Source of the DNA: Amycolatopsis sp. 195334CR
Lineage (GTDB): Bacteria; Actinomycetota; Actinomycetes; Mycobacteriales; Pseudonocardiaceae
NCBI RefSeq assembly: GCF_017309385.1
Contig: NZ_JAFJMJ010000001.1
Coordinates: forward strand, 930,001-994,000
Reading direction: 5' to 3'
DNA length: 64,000 nt
In this document: piece by piece, positions 26,624 through 34,476 of the stretch
How the letters are laid out: each line of letters opens with the position of its first letter
Position numbering within the stretch: position 1 is the stretch's first letter
Translations under genes and position numbers: made by a program
The notes under the pieces: generated by a model
Database searches by the model: none
Told to the model about the DNA's origin: nothing
The model's input: only the letters and a program-made list of their open reading frames with translations

Positions 26624-26845
26624 GTGCCGAAACGCCGCTGTGACACCTGCCGCCTGATCGTCAAGTTCGACCCGGCGCGCTCGCCTGCGGCGGTTTACTT
26701 GCTCGCGGCCACTCCGACCGCGCCGATCTACGAGAAGATCCCGCCTGGTGAACGTGTCAAGCCGGACAGCGCAGGCGAGGTGCAGGTGGCTTTCAAGCAC
26801 CTCGGGATCGGCTACGGCTGCGGGATCCGGTGGACGGACTCCTAG
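26624..26845 (+). CDS. Small Cys-rich protein or C-terminal fragment
   Basis: 73 residues from GTG 26624. RRCDTCRLIV and GYGCGIRW provide paired cysteines that could bind metal, and the middle is globular (SPAAVYLLAATPTAPIYEKI). The same frame stays coding-like upstream to about 26550 (CISRGYQAFGWSGHYFYVPK) without a start, so it may be the tail of a longer lost gene. It overlaps the 3' end of the NB-ARC gene by 4 bases. Confidence 0.4.
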   Translation: MPKRRCDTCRLIVKFDPARSPAAVYLLAATPTAPIYEKIPPGERVKPDSAGEVQVAFKHLGIGYGCGIRWTDS

Positions 26846-29469
26846 GCCATTCCGGCGAGGTGGGACCGGATTCGGGCCGCTTGGGGTGTACCCAGTGCCT
26901 CGAAAACGGCCAGAGCCTTGAACCAATTGTCCCTTGCCTTACCGAGGTCTCCGCCGACGAAGGCGATCTTGGCCAAGCCGTCCAAAGCCCGCGCCGACTC
27001 GTAGCGGTTGTCCCCATCCGCGGCGATGGTCATCGCACGGCGGTAGTGTTCGGCAGCCTCGCCGTAGCGCTCGACGCTCGCCAACGTCGTGGCAAGGTCG
27101 TTGAGGATCTCCGCTTCGAGGCCACGGTCCTGGGATTGGACGCTTATGGTGAGCGCCTCTTCGTGATAGGCGAGCGCTTCTTCGCTTCGCCCAGTTTCGC
27201 GGTAGGCTGAAGCCAGGTTGTTGGTGATCGACGCCTTGCTAGCTACATCACCCACCTGGTCGGTCAATTCCTTGGCTCGCCGGAGTTCGATCAACGCCCC
27301 TTCGTCGCGCTCAAGGCTCATCAGCGTCGCACCGATGTTGGCCAGAGTATTGGCCTCGCCCAGTTTGTCTCCAATGGAGCGCTTGAGGTCCAAGCTGGCT
27401 CGATACCCCTCGAGCGCCTTCTCGAAGTGACCCAGTCGGTAGTTGACGTTCGCGATGTTGTTCAGCGTGCGTCCAAGGCCTGCCACGTTCTCGCTGGAGG
27501 CATACGCCTGCGTCGCTTCGGCGAAGTAGCCGAGCGCATCCTCGTACTTCCCCATCGACTCCAACACGTTGCCGAGGTTGGCGCACGAGTTCGCGATATC
27601 CTCGTCGTCCCCGTCCGTCCTGTGTAGACGAAGAGCCTCCACGTAGCTCTCGTAGGCCTCCGGGAATCTTCCTGCTCGCTCGAACACCAGCCCCTTATTG
27701 CCCAGCGCCCGTGCCTCGCCGTCAACGTTGCCCAATGTCCGATTTCCATCGAGGACACTCTCGTAGTGTTCGAGCGCCTGAGGGAGATCGCCCACTCGAA
27801 GCCAGGTGGTGCCGATACGCATCTCGGCGGCCAACCGCGACTCTTCGTCGCCGCTCCGCTCAGCCACGGCCAATGCACTCCGCTGCACTGTGAACTGGTC
27901 CTCGTAGTAACCGTTCGCATCGAAATAGCGGTGCATGGTGGCTGAGAACGCCGCTGTGAGATCGGCATCCTCGTTTTCGGCAAGCCATTCGCACACCAGG
28001 ACTGTGTTCTCGCGCTCAAGGGCGAACCACTTGATCATCTCCGGCTTTCCGCGAAACGGCTCCGCACGGCCCTTCGCGGCCGTCACCCGACCCACGTGTT
28101 TCGTCGCGTACAAGACGTCGGAGGCCACGGCGCTGTGCCATATCAGGTGCTCGGCAAGCCGCTGCACACTGCGCACGCGATCACCGGGGGCGTCGATGGA
28201 CTCCGCCAACTCTTTGCCGTACTCACGCAGGAGGTCATACAGCTCGAAACGGTTCGCCGACACCTCCTTGATCAGACTGGCGCGCAGCAGTGCGTTGATG
28301 CGATGGCCAGACTCGGGCACTTCGGCGTCCGTCACCGCCGCGAACCCGACCGCGTCGAAACTTCTACCTGGACTGAATCCAATCAGGCGGTACACCGCCT
28401 GTAACTCCCTGGGCAGGTGCCCGTAGGACCAGGAGAACACCGAGCGCACGGCGGTGCGCGGATCGTTTTCGACCTCGAACATGTCGAGCCGTTGCTGCTC
28501 CTCCATCAACTCATCGACCAGGTCCGTCAGATTCGCCTGCCGGCGTACCGCTACCAGTTCACCGGCAATCCTCAATGCGAGCGGCAGCCGAGCACAACGC
28601 TCGGCGAGCCTCACAACGGCTTCCGGGGCGTCGCCAGCGCGTGGGCCGATGAGCCGGCGGAGAAGCTCCTGGGCTTCCTCGGGGGAGAGCACGTCGAGAA
28701 AGATCCGCTTCACACCGTCCCGCTGCACCAGTCCACTCAGGGCGTCCCGGCTCGTGATGAGCACGAGCGAACGAGTCGTCCCTGGCAGAAGTGGCCTCAC
28801 CTGCTCGGGGGCGTTCACGTTGTCGATCACAACAAGCATCTTCTTGTTCCGCATCGTCGATCGAAACAGCTTCGCGCGTTCGTCGCGCGCGTACGGGATT
28901 TTCTTGACGCCGAGTGCCCGCAAGAACTCGCCGAGCGCCTCGGCAGGCTCGACAGCGTGTTCCAGGTCATAGCCCCGCATGTTGACGTACAGAGTTCCGT
29001 CGGGAAATCGCGACTCGGCCTGACTGGACCAGTGCACGGCAAGCGCAGTCTTCCCAACTCCCGCAGTGCCGGAGACAGCCGAGATGAGGGCGATGTCCGC
29101 CTTCCTGGTGCCGAGGGTAAGCAGCTTGTCGAGGCTCTCGAGCTCGGCCGACCGACCGACAAACTCCTGGGGACCGAAGGGCAGCTGACGTGGAACATCC
29201 TTTTTGACCGTTTTCGCACCGTACGCGCGGTCGTACAGGTCCGTCAGCCTGCCAAGCTCCGTGCCTTCGGCGCCGAGCATCTGCAGGTATGCGTCGATCA
29301 TGTTCGCCGATGGGCGCCTGCCTCGGTGCCAGTTCCGCACGGTCTGGTCGCTGACACCGAGCCTCTCAGCTCGCAAAGGCACTGAGAGCGCGTCACTCCT
29401 CCGGCTGTACCTGCTCGCCAGCTCGTTCAGCTCAGTTGTCCAAGTAACGACAGGGTCTGGGTCCGGCAC
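26842..29469 (-). CDS. HTH-NB-ARC-TPR STAND ATPase
   Basis: An 875-residue STAND protein. Residues 25-65 form a helix-turn-helix (AERLGVSDQTVRNWHRGRRP). The NB-ARC has Walker A GTAGVGKT (134-141), Walker B MLVVIDN (211-217), TTRSLVLITSRDAL and the RLPLA motif (294-298), followed by a winged-helix section (ELYDLLREYGKELA). From about residue 560 TPR units sense a ligand or partner. GTG 29469 follows TTGGAG at six bases; the frame extends 53 codons further. It is divergent from the small-ORF/ThiF operon and may regulate it. Such proteins are AfsR/GutR-like regulators or NLR-type immune ATPases; the N-terminal HTH favours regulation. Confidence 0.88.
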   Translation of the reverse strand: MPDPDPVVTWTTELNELASRYSRRSDALSVPLRAERLGVSDQTVRNWHRGRRPSANMIDAYLQMLGAEGTELGRLTDLYDRAYGAKTVKKDVPRQLPFGPQEFVGRSAELESLDKLLTLGTRKADIALISAVSGTAGVGKTALAVHWSSQAESRFPDGTLYVNMRGYDLEHAVEPAEALGEFLRALGVKKIPYARDERAKLFRSTMRNKKMLVVIDNVNAPEQVRPLLPGTTRSLVLITSRDALSGLVQRDGVKRIFLDVLSPEEAQELLRRLIGPRAGDAPEAVVRLAERCARLPLALRIAGELVAVRRQANLTDLVDELMEEQQRLDMFEVENDPRTAVRSVFSWSYGHLPRELQAVYRLIGFSPGRSFDAVGFAAVTDAEVPESGHRINALLRASLIKEVSANRFELYDLLREYGKELAESIDAPGDRVRSVQRLAEHLIWHSAVASDVLYATKHVGRVTAAKGRAEPFRGKPEMIKWFALERENTVLVCEWLAENEDADLTAAFSATMHRYFDANGYYEDQFTVQRSALAVAERSGDEESRLAAEMRIGTTWLRVGDLPQALEHYESVLDGNRTLGNVDGEARALGNKGLVFERAGRFPEAYESYVEALRLHRTDGDDEDIANSCANLGNVLESMGKYEDALGYFAEATQAYASSENVAGLGRTLNNIANVNYRLGHFEKALEGYRASLDLKRSIGDKLGEANTLANIGATLMSLERDEGALIELRRAKELTDQVGDVASKASITNNLASAYRETGRSEEALAYHEEALTISVQSQDRGLEAEILNDLATTLASVERYGEAAEHYRRAMTIAADGDNRYESARALDGLAKIAFVGGDLGKARDNWFKALAVFEALGTPQAARIRSHLAGMA

Positions 29470-29630
29470 GGGAGGCTCCAAGCTCTGGTAGCGGATGACG
29501 AAGCGTAATCCAAAGCGAAGCCAAACAGAGCAAAAGATCGGCCTTGGAACGAGCGCCACTCCGCCACGCTTCCCCTCGTCCGAAACGCAACGAGCCACCC
29601 AGAGGTGGCGGGCGAAGGAAGGAGGCACCC
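29470..29630. promoter_or_regulatory. Divergent promoter region
   Basis: 161 bases separate the STAND gene (minus) from the first small ORF (plus). No palindrome stood out. Confidence 0.4.
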
Positions 29631-29819
29631 ATGCAGCCCGACCTTGTCACCATCAGCGAATCGATGCTGCTGGGCGAACGTCACGCGGTCGGCCGACAGC
29701 AGGCCCGGGTTGTGTCAGCACTTCCGTCCTACTTGCCGTCCGCCCTGCTGCTTGATGCTCGGTGCAGCTCCTCGACCAGCAGGGGTGGAGACGGAGGCCG
29801 ACACCATGAGCGCTCATAG
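29631..29819 (+). CDS. Small ORF 1 of candidate RiPP locus
   Basis: 62 codons from ATG 29631 with a strong GGAGG at six bases. The product starts MQPDLVTISESMLLGERHAV and ends in a Ser/Arg/Gly-rich tail with one Cys (LLDARCSSSTSRGG). It overlaps small ORF 2 by 14 bases. It could be a leader-type precursor or a small regulatory protein. No family recognised. Confidence 0.5.
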   Translation: MQPDLVTISESMLLGERHAVGRQQARVVSALPSYLPSALLLDARCSSSTSRGGDGGRHHERS

Positions 29820-29937
29820 CCACCACCCGCCGCACCCGGACAGCGCGGACCAGCCGCACTGCCTGTCGTCCGCGGCCACGGCTAGCAGGCGCACCGGTGT
29901 CATCTCCCCGACCAGAGAAGGGATGTGGCGGCGGTGA
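29806..29937 (+). CDS. Small ORF 2 of candidate RiPP locus
   Basis: 43 codons from ATG 29806 with GGAGG at seven bases. The product is His/Pro/Ser-rich (MSAHSHHPPHPDSADQPHCL) and ends REGMWRR. Its TGA overlaps the GTG of the 19-residue peptide in a GTGA arrangement. It may be a precursor or simply a coupling ORF. Confidence 0.45.
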   Translation: MSAHSHHPPHPDSADQPHCLSSAATASRRTGVISPTREGMWRR

Positions 29938-29993
29938 TCGAGTTCCTCGAGTTCGAGCAGCAGATGACGTTCTGCACCAAGAGCGACGGCTAG
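29934..29993 (+). CDS. 19-residue peptide, candidate ThiF substrate
   Basis: The frame GTG 29934 to TAG 29991 encodes MIEFLEFEQQMTFCTKSDG. It is coupled to the preceding ORF by GTGA, with a purine-rich site (AGAAGGGA) about ten bases upstream, and ends 38 bases before the ThiF/E1-like gene. Microcin-C-type (MccA) and pantocin-type systems pair a very short peptide gene with a ThiF-family enzyme. Here the peptide ends in Gly and contains a Glu/Gln-rich segment and one Cys. Too short for homology; inferred from position. Confidence 0.45.
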   Translation: MIEFLEFEQQMTFCTKSDG

Positions 29994-30031
29994 CCGGAAC
30001 CTACTCGAGATGATAGATGGAGGAGGGTGTC

Positions 30032-31153
30032 GTGTATCGCCCGCGAATCAAGTCGAAGCATCAGCCAGTGCGGCTCGGTAACGGCCAGATCCGAATCGGC
30101 GGGACTATCCCGGGGATTGAGTCGAGGATCGCGGATCCGGATGGCTGGGTGTGGGCGCTGCTGGGCACCCTTGATGGCACACGGACGGTGGATCAGGTCG
30201 TCACCGAGCTGGTCCACCGTTTCCCCGGCAAGGCCACGAACGAGGTCGTGCGCGAGGTCGGCCGTGACCTGGGGGCGCTGATCCGGGCTGGGTACGTCGA
30301 GAACGCCGCCGAGTCCGCGCCATCGGCGTTGTCCGCTCGGGAGCTGGAGCGCTACGGCCGTGGCCGGGAGCTGTGGCGGTGGATGGCGCGGATTGAACGC
30401 CGGTCGAGCTGGGACACCCAGCTGCTGCTGCGCCAGGCTCGGGTCGTGGTCATCGGTGTCGGTGGCACGGGCAGCACCGCCGCGCTGGATCTGGCGCTGT
30501 CCGGGGTAGGTGAGTTGCACTGCGTGGAACCGGACGTGGTGGAACTGTCCAACCTCGCCCGGCAGGTCCTGTTCACCGAACGGGACGTGGGCCGGTCGAA
30601 GGTGGCGGCCGCGGTGCGGGAGCTGCGGGCGCGCAACTCCGACATTCAGGTCACCGGGGAGGCGCTGACCATCACCGGCCCGGCGGCGCTGCTGGCGCTG
30701 GCGGCCCGGTTCGACCTCGTCGTCCTGGCCGCGGACCAGCCGGCGCAGATCCGGACCTGGACCAACCGCGCGTGCTACGCGACGGGCACCGCGTGGGTGC
30801 ACGCCGGTTACCACGGCCCGCAGGTCAATTACGGCTTGTACCGTCCCGGCACGGGGCCCTGCTACGACTGCATCGACACAGCGGAACGGGAACAGCGGTC
30901 CGAGTTGACAGCCCTGACCCTGGGAGCCGCATTGGAGCGGATCCAGGCAAGCAATGCGATCACCGCCGGTGTGTCGGGGAATCTCGCCGCGCACGCGGCG
31001 ATGAGCCTGATCACCGGCGTCCCCGCGCTGAAGGCCAACCGCGAGTACGCGTTCAATGTCGTCACCCTCGAAGGAGGCCCAGTGTCCAATCTCGCTACGC
31101 CGCGGCCGGACTGCCCGACCTGCGGGCCGCCCACCGCAACCGCCTCAGCCTGA
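30032..31153 (+). CDS. ThiF/E1-like adenylyltransferase with N-terminal PqqD-like domain
   Basis: A 373-residue enzyme. Residues 8-95 resemble a PqqD-like peptide-binding winged helix (RRE): GNGQIRIGGTIPGIESRI, LLGTLDGTRTVDQVV, ALIRAGYVE. Residues 125-365 form an E1-like adenylation domain: ATP loop GVGGTGS (142-148), ELSNLARQVLF (171-181), and two CxxC pairs (C277/C280, C361/C364) for zinc. This domain order occurs in MccB, PaaA and other RiPP-modifying enzymes that adenylate peptides. GGAGGAGGG directs the GTG start at 30032, not the ATG at 30017. It follows three small ORFs with tight spacing. Confidence 0.85.
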   Translation: MYRPRIKSKHQPVRLGNGQIRIGGTIPGIESRIADPDGWVWALLGTLDGTRTVDQVVTELVHRFPGKATNEVVREVGRDLGALIRAGYVENAAESAPSALSARELERYGRGRELWRWMARIERRSSWDTQLLLRQARVVVIGVGGTGSTAALDLALSGVGELHCVEPDVVELSNLARQVLFTERDVGRSKVAAAVRELRARNSDIQVTGEALTITGPAALLALAARFDLVVLAADQPAQIRTWTNRACYATGTAWVHAGYHGPQVNYGLYRPGTGPCYDCIDTAEREQRSELTALTLGAALERIQASNAITAGVSGNLAAHAAMSLITGVPALKANREYAFNVVTLEGGPVSNLATPRPDCPTCGPPTATASA

Positions 31154-31157
31154 CAGC

Positions 31158-31200
31158 CTGGCTCTCGCCCCTGACCGCCCCGGTCAGGGGCGAGAGCCAG
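31158..31200. terminator. Bidirectional hairpin terminator
   Basis: A perfect 19-bp stem (CTGGCTCTCGCCCCTGACC and its complement) with a 5-base loop, between the converging ThiF gene and the NB-ARC gene. The NB-ARC stop codon (31184-31186) lies inside the right arm. Confidence 0.8.
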
Positions 31201-33367
31201 TGGTGATCCGGGTTTGCAGACTGGTCAGGCGCGCGTGTGTCTCCGCGGCGCGCGGGTCCTCCAATGCGGTCAGCACGGTGAACGCCTCGGAGAGAGCCTG
31301 CGCGGCCGCGGGGAGGTCACCGAGGTGCTCCAGTGACGTGGCCAGGGGCAGGAACGTGTCCGCCAGGTCGACGCCGGCGAATCCGAGTGTCTGGTAGCTG
31401 GCGATCGCCTGTCGGCACAGGCTGACCGTGTCGTCATGGCGGCCTAGGCCCTGCGAGGCCAGCGCTATATCGACCAAGGCGCCGACCTCGCCGATCGGGT
31501 CGTCGACCTGACGGCGCAACTGCAGCCCACGTTCGGCTTCCTCGAGCGCTCGCTCGAACTCGCCCAACTGAACACTGATCCAGCTGAGGTTGCACAACGC
31601 CATGGCTTCATACCGTGTCAGTCCCGTTTCGCGGGCAACCGACGAGGATTGCTCGTAGCGTTCCCGCGCTTCTTGTAACTGTCCCTGAATGAGGCGAACA
31701 CGGCCCAGCCCTAAGAGACCGGCGACCAAGCATGCGGGATCGTTAGTCTCCTCAGCTAGGGTCAGAGTGCGCGAAATGATGACCTCGGCCTCCTCCAGAC
31801 GCCCTATCTGGCGCAACGTGACTGCCTGCATATCCAGCAACAGCGCTTCGGCGGCCTGGTCTCCTACAGCGACTGCGGACGCCACACCCACTCCGCTGAC
31901 GTCCAAGTGCAAGGAGGACCACGCGGCACCTCCGACTGTCAGGAATCTGCACGACACCGCCAGAGACATCGCCAGCACATCCAGCCCCGCTGCGGCCGCG
32001 CGGCGGACGGCGGAGATCAGGTTGGCGCGCTCGAGGTTTAGCCAGGTCATTGCTGCGGCCCGGTCGGTGAACACGACCTCAGGCCCGAGCGGGGCGACCT
32101 CGCCGAGAGTGACGCCGGGCAGCGCCGGCCAGGCGGTCCGGTCGGCTTGCTGTGCTGTGCGCGCATACCAGGCCAGCACCCGCCGTACCGCCTCCTGGTG
32201 GTCGTCGGAGGTGTCGTCGAGTTCGGTGCGAAAGGTGGCGTAAGTGTGCAGCAGGTCGTGCATCCGGTACCGCTTGCGCCCCGCGGGTTCGACCAGGTGC
32301 AGCTCAGCCAGAGATTCCAGGCACCGATAGACCGTGACCGGATCGAGCCTGGTGAGCGCGGCGGCCGCATCTACCCCGAACTCCGTGCCCGGATGCAACC
32401 CCAGGCCCCGGAACACCCAGGCCTGCTCGGGTGACAGCTGGGAGTAGGACCAGTCGAAAACCGAGCGCACCGCGCCACCGAGAACTCCCTCGCCGAACGC
32501 GGTACCAGGACCGGATGCCTGTTCCTCGCTGATGTCGGCGACCACGTCAGCGAGGCTGTACCGGGGACGGGCGGCGGCGCGGGTCGCGGCCACCCGTACA
32601 GCCAGCGGCAACCCACCACACAACCGCACCAGCTCGGCCACCGCGGCAGGTTCGGGATCGGCCCGAGCAGGCCCGACAACGCCACGCAGCAAGTCCCGGG
32701 ACTCGGCTGTGGTGAACAACTCGAGGTCAACCCGGTGCGCGGCGACGGCAACGACCAAATCGGTGAGGCTGGCGCGGCTGGTCACCACCACCATGCACCC
32801 CGAGGCACCCGGCAGCAGCGGCCGCACCTGCGCGGCGTCGCCGGCGTTGTCCAGCACCACCAGAACCCGCCGCCCGGCCAGCAGCGACCGGTACAACCCG
32901 GCCTGCGCATCCAGCTCCGCCGGGATCTGTGCCTCCGGCACGCCGAGCGCAGCCAGAAACGACGCGAGAACGATCTCCGGTGTCAGCGGCGCGCTCGGCC
33001 CGTACCCGCGCAGATTGACGAACAACGTCCCGTCCGGGAACTCGGCCTGGACCCGATGAGCCCACTGCACAACCACGGTGGTCTTCCCGCCACCGCCGGT
33101 GCCCTCCACCACCGCCACCACCGCCGCGCCCCCAGCGGACTCCGACGTCTGCAGGAGCGCGTCCAGCGCGGCAAGCTGCTCCTCGCGGCCCACGAAATCC
33201 CGCAGACCTGCAGGCAACTGCCGCGGCACCGGCAGAGCCTCCTGCCGCGCTGGTGACAACACAACCTGCTGAATGCTGCCCGCCTGAACCACCGAACCGG
33301 CCACAGTGCCGCTGATCGCGTTCCCCACATTTTGGCTGTCGGTCACACCAGGCAGTCTGTCGCCCAC
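31184..33367 (-). CDS. NLR-like NB-ARC-TPR protein with N-terminal amyloid-type motif
   Basis: 727 residues. Residues 16-36 carry NAISGTVAGSVVQAGSIQQV, followed by NB-ARC: Walker A GTGGGGKTT (89-97), Walker B VLVVLDN (168-174), VVVTSRAS, GLPLA (252-256) and MHD (369-371), then TPRs from about residue 480. There is no N-terminal DNA-binding domain. The short motif matches the C-terminus of the adjacent small protein at 33485-33832. This is the layout of bacterial NLRs that signal to an effector by amyloid templating (BASS motifs). An in-frame GTG seven codons in (33346) is an alternative start. Confidence 0.85.
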   Translation of the reverse strand: MGDRLPGVTDSQNVGNAISGTVAGSVVQAGSIQQVVLSPARQEALPVPRQLPAGLRDFVGREEQLAALDALLQTSESAGGAAVVAVVEGTGGGGKTTVVVQWAHRVQAEFPDGTLFVNLRGYGPSAPLTPEIVLASFLAALGVPEAQIPAELDAQAGLYRSLLAGRRVLVVLDNAGDAAQVRPLLPGASGCMVVVTSRASLTDLVVAVAAHRVDLELFTTAESRDLLRGVVGPARADPEPAAVAELVRLCGGLPLAVRVAATRAAARPRYSLADVVADISEEQASGPGTAFGEGVLGGAVRSVFDWSYSQLSPEQAWVFRGLGLHPGTEFGVDAAAALTRLDPVTVYRCLESLAELHLVEPAGRKRYRMHDLLHTYATFRTELDDTSDDHQEAVRRVLAWYARTAQQADRTAWPALPGVTLGEVAPLGPEVVFTDRAAAMTWLNLERANLISAVRRAAAAGLDVLAMSLAVSCRFLTVGGAAWSSLHLDVSGVGVASAVAVGDQAAEALLLDMQAVTLRQIGRLEEAEVIISRTLTLAEETNDPACLVAGLLGLGRVRLIQGQLQEARERYEQSSSVARETGLTRYEAMALCNLSWISVQLGEFERALEEAERGLQLRRQVDDPIGEVGALVDIALASQGLGRHDDTVSLCRQAIASYQTLGFAGVDLADTFLPLATSLEHLGDLPAAAQALSEAFTVLTALEDPRAAETHARLTSLQTRITTGSRP

Positions 33368-33484
33368 GCGCCAGCCACACGACCCGATCGCGCGACCTCA
33401 CCCTGATGGAGCACCGCGAACCGCGGCAGAACCCAAACCACGCCCCGCCGACCACGAGCACCCACGGCGGGCAGCCTGCCCGCG

Positions 33485-33832
33485 TCAGAACGTGATTCCG
33501 CCTTGAATATCCCGAGCTTGCACCACGTTGCCGCCCACCTGCCCGGAAACCTGGTTGCTCACGCCTCCGGACTCGGCGTGCTGCTCGACCGTGGCCCGTT
33601 CCCACTCCTGCCGCAATCGCTCACCGAACTCCTGATCAGCGGCCTGCTTCTCCTCCAGCGTGGCGGCGAGTTCGCGCACCTCCGCAGAGTCCTCCGCCGC
33701 ACCTTCAGCCGCCTCGAGGACCGCAGACGCCTCGGGATCGTCAGCGAACTTGGCCTTGATCAACTGGTACAACCCAATCACCGCACGGCCTGCGGCGGCC
33801 GCGGCAATGGATACAAGCACAGGCTCAGACAT
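33485..33832 (-). CDS. Putative BELL-type effector with C-terminal amyloid motif
   Basis: 115 residues from ATG 33832 (GGAGGGG nine bases upstream). The N-terminus is a hydrophobic helix (EPVLVSIAAAAAGRAVIGLY), then charged helices (residues 30-85). The last 23 residues hold NQVSGQVGGNVVQARDIQGG, nearly the same pattern as the N-terminus of the next gene's NB-ARC protein (N-x-[IV]-S-G-x-V-x-G-x-VVQA-x-x-IQ). This fits the BELL domain plus BASS motif proteins linked to bacterial NLRs, thought to act on membranes in cell-death responses. It lies 117 bases upstream of the NLR on the same strand. The longer upstream frame is not supported. Confidence 0.7.
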   Translation of the reverse strand: MSEPVLVSIAAAAAGRAVIGLYQLIKAKFADDPEASAVLEAAEGAAEDSAEVRELAATLEEKQAADQEFGERLRQEWERATVEQHAESGGVSNQVSGQVGGNVVQARDIQGGITF

Positions 33833-34476
33833 AGCAAGCAACCCCTCCACGGCATGCTGACAGCACCTCGTTTCTCCGACGAGCATAGGTGGCGCAGAGG
33901 CCTGCGCAACGACGGCAGCTCCAGCACAGGCATCGGATGGCTGTGAGTGCACTGGCATGCCTGCGCCAAGACCATCCGCCCTCGCCAGGCCCGTAGCCAC
34001 TGGCGAAGCGGCCCGTAGCGCTCCAGACCTCGCATGGGGGGAAGGCCGTCCTGGCTCTCGGCGAACACCTGTTAGCCATCGGTCGACCGGGCGCAAAGCG
34101 ACAGTGTTTCGCGGTCACGCGGCCGAGGGAGCTTCCAAGCGTCCCTGCTACGGGGGTGGTTGTGGGCGCTCGTGGTGTCGGTCCCCGTCTCTGCTCCCGG
34201 CTGGCCGAGGAGCTGGTCAGAGCATGGGGCGGCCGGGCGGACAGCGGGTTAGGACGCCGATACGGGCAACACGAGATATCGCTGTAGACCGATTGGGGAT
34301 ATCGAGTCTGTTAGGCCGAAGGTGGATTCTCGTCACCCTATCGACCTAATACGGAATGCTGGGCAGCAGCATGCTTTTGTTTTATTCGCCGCAAACGAGT
34401 GCTGGAGCGACACAGCCGAGTGATGGCCTGGGAAAACGGTCTTGCCCGCCAAAGGATACTCGGCACACTAGCGGTC
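33833..34476. other. Gene-free stretch upstream of SARP-type gene
   Basis: About 640 bases. 34265-34400 is distinctly less GC-rich (for example ATGCTTTTGTTTTATTCG) and probably carries promoters for the diverging effector and SARP-type genes. No gene is supported. Confidence 0.35.

Noticed and set aside
30017..30031. ATG start of the ThiF gene
   Set aside because: This ATG is followed by GGAGGAGGG, which is itself the binding site for GTG 30032.
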